DNA of 64,000 bases from Vicia villosa (lineage: Eukaryota; Streptophyta; Magnoliopsida; Fabales; Fabaceae). The stretch lies in assembly GCF_029867415.1 (NCBI RefSeq), contig NC_081186.1, positions 14,020,930 through 14,084,929 of the forward strand, in the 5' to 3' direction. The notes under the pieces were generated by a model. The model was not told where the DNA came from. It worked only from the letters and a program-made list of their open reading frames with translations, and did not search any database. Positions 1-9,049 of this stretch are shown here, piece after piece (position 1 is the stretch's first letter; every line of letters starts with the position of its first letter). Position numbers and translations under genes: made by a program.

Positions 1-30
1 CTTATGTCCCGTAAGTAACAATACTTCCTT

Positions 31-790
31 CAAAGTCCAGTGTTTACTGGCATCATCTAATAGAGTCTGGTCGTCACCAGTCCTCTCTTTGTATTCACTT
101 TTTGTGAGTCCCCTTACTGCCTTTTGCAAAAGGGATATCTCTTGCTTCTTGCAAGTTTGCCTTGGTTATTTTCCTGTATGCTGCGTGCAGATTAGAGTGC
201 GAATGAGGGTGGGCATTCAACCAATCTCATTTTTCAATCATTTGGGTAATCATACTTGGTGTGTGGCAACTCGAATGAATGCCACTCTTGAAGAGTACAC
301 CCCGCCTTTTGGCCTGAGGGATCCATGTAACTTTTATGCTTCGCAAGCATCAACATCTCCGTGAATGTTCAGTGGTTACTGTCATCTGCGCGTCGAGTCT
401 AGTCGTTACTAGTCTTGTTTTGGTTATTTTCCCGCATGCCGCGTGCATAATAGAGTGCGAATGAGGGTGAGCATTCAACCCATCTCATTTTTCAATCATT
501 TGAAATACATACTATGTGTGTGGCAATTCGAGTGATTGCCACCCTTGAAGGGTTACACCCCGCCTTTGGCCTGAGGGATCCATGTAATTCTTATGCTTCG
601 CAAGCATCAATATCTTCTTGAAAGCCCAGTATTTACTGGCATCCCCTGATTGATTCTAGTTGTCACTAGCCTTTCTTTCAGTCAAGCCCAATGGTTATTG
701 GCATCGCCTTCAAATTCAGTGTTCATAAACATCCCCCGTAGAGTCTAGTCATCACTAGTCCTCCTCTATAAAGTCCAATGATTATTGGCA
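31..790. repeat. Block of 14-base mini-hairpins (5-4-5 palindromes)
   Basis: Short inverted repeats with a 5-base stem and 4-base loop recur at 37-50, 67-80, 399-412, 626-639, 656-669, 688-701, 745-758 and 775-788, with a shorter one at 370-381. Stems alternate between a CCAGT or CCAAT type and a CTGGT or CTAGT type, and each is exactly complementary to its partner. Two types often sit 29-30 bases apart (37/67, 370/399, 626/656, 745/775). Larger hairpins occur too: ATGCTT/AAGCAT near 337-351 and again near 592-606, and a GTGGCA/TGCCAC stem around 260-283. Confidence 0.8.
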
Positions 791-1303
791 TACCTTTTCA
801 GATCTAGAGTCACCCTACGACTGTGTCTCTTTTCGAAGTCTAACTAAGGTTAGCAGTTTGGTAGATTCCCCTACGGCTGGTTTCTTCCTTTTAGAGTCGT
901 CCCACGGCTATGTCTCTTTTTCAAGTCTAACTAAGGTTAGCAATCAGGATTGGATTCCCCTACGGCTGGTTTCATCCTTGTTGAGTCACCCTACGGCTGT
1001 GTCTCTTTTCGAAGTCTAACTAAGGTTAGCAGTTTGGTAGATTCCCCTACGGCTGGTTTCTTCCTTTTAGAGTCGTCCCACGGCTACGTCTCTTTTTCAA
1101 GTCTAACTAAGGTTAGCAATCATGATCGGATTCCCCTACGGCTGGTTTCATCCTTGTTGAGTCACCCTACGGCTGTGTCTCTCTTTGAAGTCTAACTAAG
1201 GTTAGCAGTTTGGTAGATTCCCCTACGGCTGGTTTCTTCCTTTAAGAGTCGTCCCACGGCTACGTCTCTTTTGTTCAAAGTCTAACTAAGGTTAGCAATC
1301 TAT
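790..1303. repeat. Tandem array, about 88-bp units forming a 177-bp dimer
   Basis: Six units share a CTAAC-taag-GTTAG hairpin at 840-853, 927-940, 1016-1029, 1103-1116, 1192-1205 and 1282-1295, so spacing is 87-90 bases. Two variants alternate, one ending GTTAGCAATC and one ending GTTAGCAGTTTGGTAG, which makes a higher-order dimer. Each unit also has CCCCTACGGCTGG and either AGTCGTCCCACGGCT or AGTCACCCTACGGCT. It is not protein coding: the open frame at 950-1195 is only a product of repeat length. Confidence 0.9.
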
Positions 1304-1450
1304 TTAAGATCCACCTTCAACTGGTATCTCTTGATAACATCCAACACTCTTTGCTGTACCACATAATGCAAATTTTGATGGTACTTTTGGGTATTCAATC
1401 CACTTACACCTCTCATGTCTGAAACACAAGATGTTCGTACATTCGGGTCC

Positions 1451-1472
1451 AAGAAGATTGAATAAGGGCAGC
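1451..1472 (+). other. Polypurine tract of Ogre-1
   Basis: AAGAAGATTGAATAAGGGCAGC lies immediately before the LTR start at 1473. Equivalent tracts precede the LTRs at 22107 and 50824, which supports a shared plus-strand priming site for Ogre-type elements. Confidence 0.75.
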
Positions 1473-3423
1473 TGTTGCACCCCAAAATTTGCCCACTTAT
1501 TTATACCCAATTGGCTTTCATATCACATTCATCCACATACACTCCATTAGGTCATTCTACGCAACATACATTCATTGGATACATAATCAAAGGATCAGAG
1601 GAATAAGGGATAGTTGCACATGTGAGCCCGTTTCTTGTGAGGTCTCTATGCGTTAAGGGCCTGGACTGAGACTCTCTTGGGTTCGTATCTTCAATGGAAT
1701 TCTAGGGTTTTTGGTACCAAGAATTGGCTCATTTTCTTTATTTATGATATAAGTCTTTACATTGGATTTCATCTTAAGACTTGATATGGGTATGTCAAGA
1801 TAGACTTCTCAGGACTATGGATCAAGGTATTCATCATCATTTAAGGATTAATTCAATTGATCCTCATCACCTCTTCTAACTTGGTCCGGGTGGGCTTTTG
1901 ATATCATTTGAAGTATTGAATTGACCTGAATATGCGAAGTTTGTCATTTGGATCCAAACAATGATGTGAAAGTGATTCATTTAGAATTCAAGTCTCGACT
2001 ATATGAGAAGAACCCATTCGTAAAGTTAATTCAAGTGAGCATCATGACTCGTTGCAAGATTCATTCAAGGTTTTCCACAATAAATTTACAAGCTTATAAA
2101 GTCCAATTTCATTGTGAAGGATCACTACAAAAAGTCCACAGTATTTACAAATCCAAAAGAAATAGAGAGAAGTTGTTCTTTATTGATTGAAGAATAAAAT
2201 ATTCATCACAATTATCCATTCAAGTTCCATTCAAAATCTATTACAAAAGTCCACAACATTCACGATTTCAAGCTCAAGAATCACTACAAGTCAAAGTTAC
2301 AAAAAGGGTCAATATTTCATGAGAGAAGGTCAATTATGTTTCGAAGATCATGATACGTTACAAGATAATCCATTACAAAAAAAGTCCTACTATAAAGTGG
2401 CAAAAGTACAATACAAAGGTACTATACATGAGAATTGCATATTTGCACTAAAGTTGACAAGCTAGTCCATTCTGTGTTTTCACCATGGTGCTAACTAGTA
2501 TGACAACAGTTGAGGAAGTCCACCCTTCTATGTTTCCAATCGCACAGACCCCACTGCTTCTCCACTTTTGGAACCTAGAACAAGAAAGAAAGGGAAGGTC
2601 ACATGATTACCTCTAAACCAAAGGCCTTAAGTTCATAAGCTCTATTTAACAGGTTTAAATCATTATCTTCCAGGAGTTTAGCCTGGCCTTCATCAAGTAG
2701 TCACCGTAGCTCTGCAAAAAAGGAGATAAAAAACGGTGCCTTCAGATGCTTCACAGAGCTGCCGACCTGCACTCGAAAGAGAAAATCATCATGCTAACAA
2801 TTCAGCACATATCCAACTCAGAAAATCACTTCAACTGCAGAAAAAATCTAGAAAATACAAGTAATCCATACACAAAAAACTAACTTCCATTAGAGAAATC
2901 CACAACTGTCCTAAACTAACCTACAACAGTTATAACAGTTTCATCATAACCCCATCACAACCACTAATGCCAACAGAACCTAACAAACCCTCTAACAACA
3001 TCTAACCTTCAAATTCAACTTGTTGCACAGTTCAAAATGGATACTAACATAAACCAAAATCAGATCACAGCAGTAGCATACACGCATATTGCACACACAT
3101 AACCAAACTTTCAAATAACCAATAACAGAATTAACCTCCATCCTAACCAAAAAAACCAACATAACAGAATTTCAACCCTAACTAACTCCATAACTACCAA
3201 ACAGAAGTAACAGAAACCTAACAGCAACTAACCGATTCAGTTACTAAACTAACAGAATATAACAGAAAGAAGAGGAGGAGAAACAGAAATGTAACTGAAA
3301 AATCAGAATATAACTAACCTTAGAATCTCTGCAATCTCGACCCTTCAATTCTAACCAACCCCACATCTCACCATTGAATCTCCAACCTTTCTCAAGCTCT
3401 AACTGAATTCATCCTCTTCACCA

Positions 3424-3431
3424 CCTATATA
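3424..3431 (+). promoter_or_regulatory. Possible TATA box of the Ogre-1 LTR
   Basis: CTATATAAC lies in the LTR, followed after about 25 bases by a pyrimidine- and CTTCA-rich stretch typical of the R region of plant LTRs. The short ORFs at 3448-3854 lie in this transcribed leader and are not thought to be genes. Confidence 0.45.
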
Positions 3432-4979
3432 ACAGGAACACTGCTCTATGCTTCAGTTATTCACTCTTCATTCATTCATCTCCATCCTCACTTCACATTC
3501 TTCAATCTTCAACTTCACTCACCCTCTTCATTCTCTTCCACCTTCTTCACCATCTTCTTCACCACCATTCTCCTCCACCAATAACCTTCAATCAACCACC
3601 AATAACCTTCAATCACCAAAATTCATAAAATCACCATCGTAGCAAATTTGGAGAACAGAAAAAAATCAAAGGAGAACGAACCTTGTAACAAACTCTCTGC
3701 AATCTTCAATCTCCCTTATCTTCTCTTCTATATTCTTCAACCACCAGATTCTTCAAGAACCAAAACTCTCGTCAATCATCTACCTTCATCTTTCTCCTCC
3801 ACTATGAGAATCATCGCTCTGCATCACTCCACACAATTCATCTCCAATTTTTGAATCTTCATCATCACGCTCCTACAACAACATCCTACACAAAAAAAAT
3901 GCGTGAATGAGAAGAGGAAATAGAAACGTGAAACGGAATGGAAGAGAAGGTCGGAAAGAACGGATAACTCACGTCGGAGCAGCTTTTTCATTGTGTTTTA
4001 CTCTATCGTCGAAGATTGAAAGATCATCAGGATCACTCCGGTTGCGAGGGAAACTAATTGATGAGGGATCGAAACCGAGTGACGTAGGAGAAAGATTAAC
4101 AATTACATGTGAAGGAAGAGACAAGAGAGGTTGAGTTGAAAGGATGACGTTTGTGGTGATGAATGGAGCTCCGTTACGGTGGTACTCATGGGGATTCTGA
4201 TCGGAGAAGAGGAGCGGTCGCCGCTGCGTTTTGTCCGTGAGGAGAGGAGAGAAGATTTTCTGTCAAGAATTCCAATCGGCCATAACACGTAACCCTAAGC
4301 CCTCTTTTTATTTATTTTTTTGATTAATTGTATTAATTGTTGTTAATTATATCAATTAGAAATATCTACATGATTAATATTAGTATAAAGTCTGAATAAT
4401 GATTAATTAATTAATATAAGGTCTAGATTAATTGTGATTAATGTGATTTTGGAAATTGGATAAAAAGTAATGGATAATTGTTTCAATTGATGTTGGATAA
4501 AGATAGGGATCACCATTCTCAGTGGGCCTAGACCGAATTTGGCACCATACCCCCACTCTGTCCCAATTCACACGTTTTGTGTGTGATTGAGTACAAAAAA
4601 ACAACCTTGGCCTATGTAGCATTTAGGTTTTTTAGTATAATTTTGGCTTGAATTAGAATTCCCTTAACACATAAAAAGCTCATAAAAATAGTAGTATTTT
4701 TTAGGCTAATTTTGTATTAGTACTTGAATTGCTTCTTTTATTCTTTTGTACCATTTCCATGTTTTTTTTGGTATAATTGTTGTGTGATTTTGGCCATACT
4801 TTGGCCTATGTTGTTAATATCATTCATATGCTCCTTTTAGAATTTAGTCACCATGTTAACATTAGACTTAGATTAGAATAACAATTAGGCTAGAAAATAG
4901 GTTAGTCTCCCCTCTTTCATTCTTTTTTCTTTTCAACATTAAAACACTAATAAATAAAGATGCGAATCACATTAGGAAA

Positions 4980-5248
4980 GTGATAGAGAAATGAGTGGGA
5001 TTCATTCCCTAATCTGTTTCTCAATCACTTAGTGGCATAGAAATGAGTGGGACTCATTCCCTGATCTGTTTCTCGGTCACTACTTAATGGGAGAGAAATG
5101 AGAGGGATTCATTCCCTAATCTGTTTCTCGAACATTAATTAATGGGATAGAAATGAGTGGGATTCATTCCCTAATCTGTTTCTTGAACATTATATAATGG
5201 GATAGAAGTGAGTGGGATTCATTCCCTAATCTGCTTCTCGATCATTAT
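4980..5248. repeat. Five-copy tandem repeat inside the Ogre-1 LTR
   Basis: Units of about 52-62 bases contain GAAATGAGTGGGATTCATTC followed by CTAATCTGTTTCTC. The unit can fold through GAGAAA with TTTCTC, or more locally through AATGA with TCATT. Copies differ by a few substitutions, and all five are in the same direction. Confidence 0.85.
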
Positions 5249-5864
5249 ACATTTTTATGTGATTCAAATCGCAAAGTAATTCCCCTTAAAAAATACCCAA
5301 CCAAAAACACTTAAAACACTTAATAAAGGCTCAAATTTAAACAAAGTGATGAAGTGGTGCGAAACCTTGTATTGGGTTTTGTTCATCATGTAGTTACATA
5401 AAAAACACAAACCCAAGATTCTTTTCTCCTTAAGAACATGTTGAGTCCATTCCAGAATTAGGCGTATAAGTCTCCAAAGGTTGAGCATCGTGGATTGTGA
5501 CCTTAACATCTGTTCAACTAAAAAACACAAAACAAATGGAAACTATTGAGCCGAACTACGGTAGCTCTGGTTCCTGGTAAGGGATACGTAGGCATTGGGT
5601 CGCGGGGCCTAAGCGAGCACACTTTTAAATAATTCCTTCTTTTCCCCGTATTTCTTTTGCATTCATTCGCATTTAGGTTTAGACATAGATACACCCTTTA
5701 GATAGAAACAAACATAGGTGGATACCATCGAGTACGATGGGCGTGAGGGGTGCTAGCACCTTCCCCTCGCGTAACCGACTCCCGTACCCTGTTTCTCTGG
5801 TCGAAAGACCTTGTTCTTATTTCGAGTTAGGTTTCCTGGTATTCCTTTCCCTCGATGGGATAAA

Positions 5865-5869
5865 TATAT
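5865..5869. other. Target-site duplication TATAT (left) of the SIRE element
   Basis: TATAT here is repeated at 19160-19164 directly after the 3' LTR. The 5-bp duplication proves that 5870-19159 is a single insertion into the Ogre-1 LTR. Confidence 0.9.
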
Positions 5870-6456
5870 TGTTAGAACAAGATTTGTTCTGATCAATATT
5901 CTTAGTTTTGATGATAACAAGGATATGAATTTTGTATGAGATAATGTGGTACTCTAATACTATGCAATTTCCATTTCAGGAATTATACAAAGAGTATGCA
6001 CAAAATCAGCGCAAGAAGCAACTGACTCAGAAGGTTCAGCATGCAACATCAGAACATGGTCTGGCAAGACATCAGAAGATGGTCAAGCAGAATCAGAACA
6101 TGGGTCTATGGAAGCATCAGAAGAGCTTGAGATCAGAAGCAGAAGCACTGAAGTTCTCATGGTATCACGCTCAGAAGCTCTTCAAGGTCAGAAGATAAGA
6201 AGATGCTCTGCACCAAGCTGTTTGACTCTGATGACATTCAAACGTTGTTTACACAAACATCAGATCAAAAGCAAGTACTAGACTGGCAGGCTACGCTGAC
6301 TGACAAAAGGAACGTTAGAAGCTATTAAAGGCAACGTCAATAGAACCAGCGGAAACAAGGCTCGAGGTAGTTGACAAAAGAGTGAAACATTAAATGCAAT
6401 GCTGTACGGAATACGCAAAGCATTAAATGCTCCCAACGGTCATCTTCTCAAACGCC

Positions 6457-6464
6457 TATAAATA
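6457..6464 (+). promoter_or_regulatory. TATA box, SIRE 5' LTR
   Basis: TATAAATA in the context CGCCTATAAATATGAAG is conserved in the 3' LTR at 18588-18595. It is the most likely Pol II core promoter and places the transcript start roughly 30 bases downstream, so the 6711-6812 hairpins fall in the RNA leader. Confidence 0.7.
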
Positions 6465-6710
6465 TGAAGTTCTGATGAGAAGCAAAGGTTAACGCACAAC
6501 TGACGAATTCTAAAACAACACTTGCGCATTAAACTGAAACGCTGTCAAATTCAAAAGCTCTCAAACTTTATCATCAAGCTCACTACATTGCTGTTGTAAT
6601 ATCTTAGTGAGATTTAAGCTTAAACTTAAGAGAAAATCACAGCTGTGATAATAGCTTTATAAGAAGCATTGTAACTCTTAAAAGAATTTGTTTACATTAA
6701 GTTGTAAGTT

Positions 6711-6812
6711 CTAGAGTGATCAGGTTGTTGATCAGTATACTCTAGCAAGTCTTAGAAGTTGTCTAAGCAGTTTGTTCCTAGAGTGATCAGGTTGTGATCA
6801 GGATACTCTAGA
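6711..6812 (+). repeat. Twin hairpins with TGATCA sites in the LTR leader
   Basis: CTAGAGT pairs with ACTCTAG in each of two near-identical units about 67 bases apart. Each loop holds two TGATCA palindromes, 11-12 bases apart (6717/6729 and 6784/6795). The 3' LTR retains the same design. Because it falls in the transcribed leader it could be an RNA dimerisation, packaging or control element; that role is inference. Confidence 0.75.
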
Positions 6813-7033
6813 AGACTTAGCAGTTGGCTAAGTGGATAACCATTGTAATCAAGTGTGATTAGTGGATTAAATCCTCAGGTGAGGTAAATCACTCCAAGGG
6901 GGTGGACTGGAGTAGTTTAGTTAACAACGAACCAGGATAAAAATCATTGTGCAAATTGTTTTTATCTTACAAGTTTTAAAGCTACACTTATTCAAACCCC
7001 CCCCCCTTTCTAAGTGTTTTTCTATCCTTCAAT

Positions 7034-7045
7034 TGGCATCAGAGC
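7034..7045 (+). other. Primer-binding site of the SIRE element
   Basis: TGGCATCAGAGC starts two bases after the 5' LTR. It resembles the initiator methionine tRNA 3' end complement used by most plant copia elements (usually TGGTATCAGAGC), with one substitution. Confidence 0.85.
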
Positions 7046-7117
7046 GCCGGTTCTATGGTGCAAGCACTTAACCGTGTTTAGAAAAGATTCAGGAAGAGAA
7101 AAACGCTTCAGTAAAAG

Positions 7118-9049
7118 ATGGCTGGTGAAATTCCAACAAACACACCTACATCTACATCTGGCTCTGCTGAGCAATACAATGGAAATGGTAACAATGGTTA
7201 TACTAGACCACCAGTATTTGATGGTGAAAACTTTGAATACTGGAAAGATAAACCGGAAAGTTACTTCCTTGGTCTAGATTGTGACTTATGGGATCTTCTG
7301 GTGGATGGTTACAAACATCCAGTGAATGCTACTGGCGTAAGGCTTACAAGACAAGAAATGAATGATGATCAAAAGAAACTTTTCAAAAATCATCATAAAT
7401 GTAGGACTGTTTTGCTGAATGCTATCTCTCATGCTGAGTATGAGAAGATATCTAACAGGGAAACTGCCCATGATATATATGAGTCATTGAAAATGACCCA
7501 TGAAGGAAACGCTCAAGTCAAAGAGACCAAAGCTCTTGCTCTAATCCATAAATATGAAGCCTTCAAGATGGAGGACGATGAAGATATTGAGAAGATGTTC
7601 TCAAGATTTCAAACGCTAACTGCTGGATTAAAAGTTCTGGACAAAGGCTACACCAAGGCTGATCATGTAAAGAAAATCATCAGAAGCTTGCCCAGAAGAT
7701 GGGGCCCAATGGTGACTGCATTCAAGATTGCAAAGAATCTGAATGAAGTTTCTTTGGAAGAGCTAATCAGTGCCTTGAGAAGCCATGAGATAGAGCTGGA
7801 TGCAAATGAGCCTCAGAAGAAAGGTAAGTCTATTGCATTAAAATCTAATATTAAAAAATGCACTAACGCTGTTCAGGCTGAAGAAGTAGATTCTGAAGAA
7901 TCAGAATCAGAAGAAGAAGATGAACTGTCCATGATCTCCAGAAGGGTGAACCAACTCTGGAAGAGCAAGCAAAGGAAGTTCAAGAGCTTCAGAAGTTCAA
8001 AGAAATTTGAACGAGGAGAATCTTTTGGTGGCAGAAGATCTGACAAGAAGAAAGTTGTCTGCTATGAGTGCAATGAGCCTGGACACTTCAAGAATGAATG
8101 TCCAAAACTTCGGAAGGAGAATCCCAAGAAGAAGTTTCATAAGAAGAAAGGTCTTATGGCAACATGGGATGATTCTGAATCAGAATCAGAATCAGACTCT
8201 GAAGGAGAGCAAGCCAACTTTGCACTGATGGCCACAGTGGATGATGGATCAGAATCTACATTAGAATCAGATTCTGAAGAGGTATTTTCTGAACTATCTA
8301 GAGATGAATTAGTTTCCAACTTGACTGAACTTCTGGAACTCAAGGCTCACCTTAGTATCAAATACAAAAAGCTGAAAAAGCAATTTGAATTTGAAACTAA
8401 GAAGCTGGAAGTGGAAAATTCTGAACTGAAGGAAAAAGTTTTAAAATTATCCAATGATAGTGGATCTCCTTCTAAATCAGAAAAATCCATTCCTAGTGTC
8501 AATCATATTCTGAAAGAATATGACTCGAGCTTCAGAAAGTTCCTATCTAGAAGTATTGGCAGAAGTCATCTTGCTTCTATGATATATGGTGTTTTTGGAA
8601 ACAGAAGGTTTGGCTTTGGCTATGAGGGTGATACCTCACACAAATTTGAACCTGTTGATGATTTGAAAATCACATACAAGCCATTGTATGATCAGTTCAA
8701 ATATGGCCATGCACATGATATTAGGCTCACTTCACATGCACAGAGTTTTAACACTGTACACACAAAGAAGCATGTGACACAACCTAAGAAATATCATGAT
8801 GTCAAACCTAAAGAATATCATGATGTTCCTCCTGTTAATTATCATGTTAAACCCAAGTTCAATCAGAACTTGAGGAAAACTAACAAGAAAGGACCCAAGA
8901 AATTATGGGTACCTAAGGAGAAGATAATTTTTGTTGCTGATATCCTTAGCTGCAAAGAGGACAAAGCACAAAATGTCATGGTACCTGGACTCTGGGTGCT
9001 CGCGACCCATGACGGGAAGAAGGTCTATGTTCCAAGAAATGGTGCTTAA
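7118..9049 (+). CDS. gag: Gag polyprotein of the SIRE element
   Basis: This 643-residue ORF starts at the first ATG after the PBS. Residues about 25-260 form the copia-type Gag core. A CCHC zinc knuckle (CYECNEPGHFKNEC) lies near 315-328, flanked by acidic serine/glutamate runs and lysine-rich stretches, and a charged coiled-coil-like segment follows near 405-450. Gag would form the cytoplasmic virus-like particle and bind the element RNA. The last 40 or so codons overlap the pol frame, which is +1 relative to gag. The overlap could be a programmed frameshift or a small lesion; the true Gag C-terminus is therefore uncertain. The Gag core itself shows no stop. Confidence 0.88.
   Translation: MAGEIPTNTPTSTSGSAEQYNGNGNNGYTRPPVFDGENFEYWKDKPESYFLGLDCDLWDLLVDGYKHPVNATGVRLTRQEMNDDQKKLFKNHHKCRTVLLNAISHAEYEKISNRETAHDIYESLKMTHEGNAQVKETKALALIHKYEAFKMEDDEDIEKMFSRFQTLTAGLKVLDKGYTKADHVKKIIRSLPRRWGPMVTAFKIAKNLNEVSLEELISALRSHEIELDANEPQKKGKSIALKSNIKKCTNAVQAEEVDSEESESEEEDELSMISRRVNQLWKSKQRKFKSFRSSKKFERGESFGGRRSDKKKVVCYECNEPGHFKNECPKLRKENPKKKFHKKKGLMATWDDSESESESDSEGEQANFALMATVDDGSESTLESDSEEVFSELSRDELVSNLTELLELKAHLSIKYKKLKKQFEFETKKLEVENSELKEKVLKLSNDSGSPSKSEKSIPSVNHILKEYDSSFRKFLSRSIGRSHLASMIYGVFGNRRFGFGYEGDTSHKFEPVDDLKITYKPLYDQFKYGHAHDIRLTSHAQSFNTVHTKKHVTQPKKYHDVKPKEYHDVPPVNYHVKPKFNQNLRKTNKKGPKKLWVPKEKIIFVADILSCKEDKAQNVMVPGLWVLATHDGKKVYVPRNGA

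Larger units (their letters stand above)
1..1472 (+). mobile_element. Ogre-1: 3' non-coding internal region (partial, enters from the left)
   Basis: This is the untranslated stretch just upstream of an Ogre-type LTR, and the rest of the element lies left of the window. It has no credible ORF; the open frames seen here come from repeats. It consists of hairpin-rich blocks (about 1-790), a tandem array (790-1303), and a purine-rich tract ending in GGGCAGC directly before the LTR start TGTTGCACCCC. Tandemly repeated 3' regions are a known trait of Ogre elements. Assignment to Ogre rests on the LTR start and polypurine tract type. Confidence 0.75.
5870..7031 (+). repeat. 5' LTR of the SIRE element
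   Basis: The LTR is 1162 bp, begins TGTTAGAACAAG and ends CTATCCTTCA. It has a TATA box at 6457-6464 and two tandem hairpins at 6711-6812. A C-rich run precedes its end. It pairs with the 3' LTR at 18001-19159, with scattered substitutions. The 88-codon open frame at 5932-6198 is repeated in the other LTR as 97 codons and is treated as LTR sequence, not a gene. Confidence 0.95.

Noticed and set aside
950..1195. 81-codon ORF.
   Set aside because: Pure translation of the 88-bp tandem repeat.
3448..4134. Several short ORFs as host genes.
   Set aside because: They lie downstream of the TATA box in the Ogre-1 LTR leader, are low-complexity, and match no domain.
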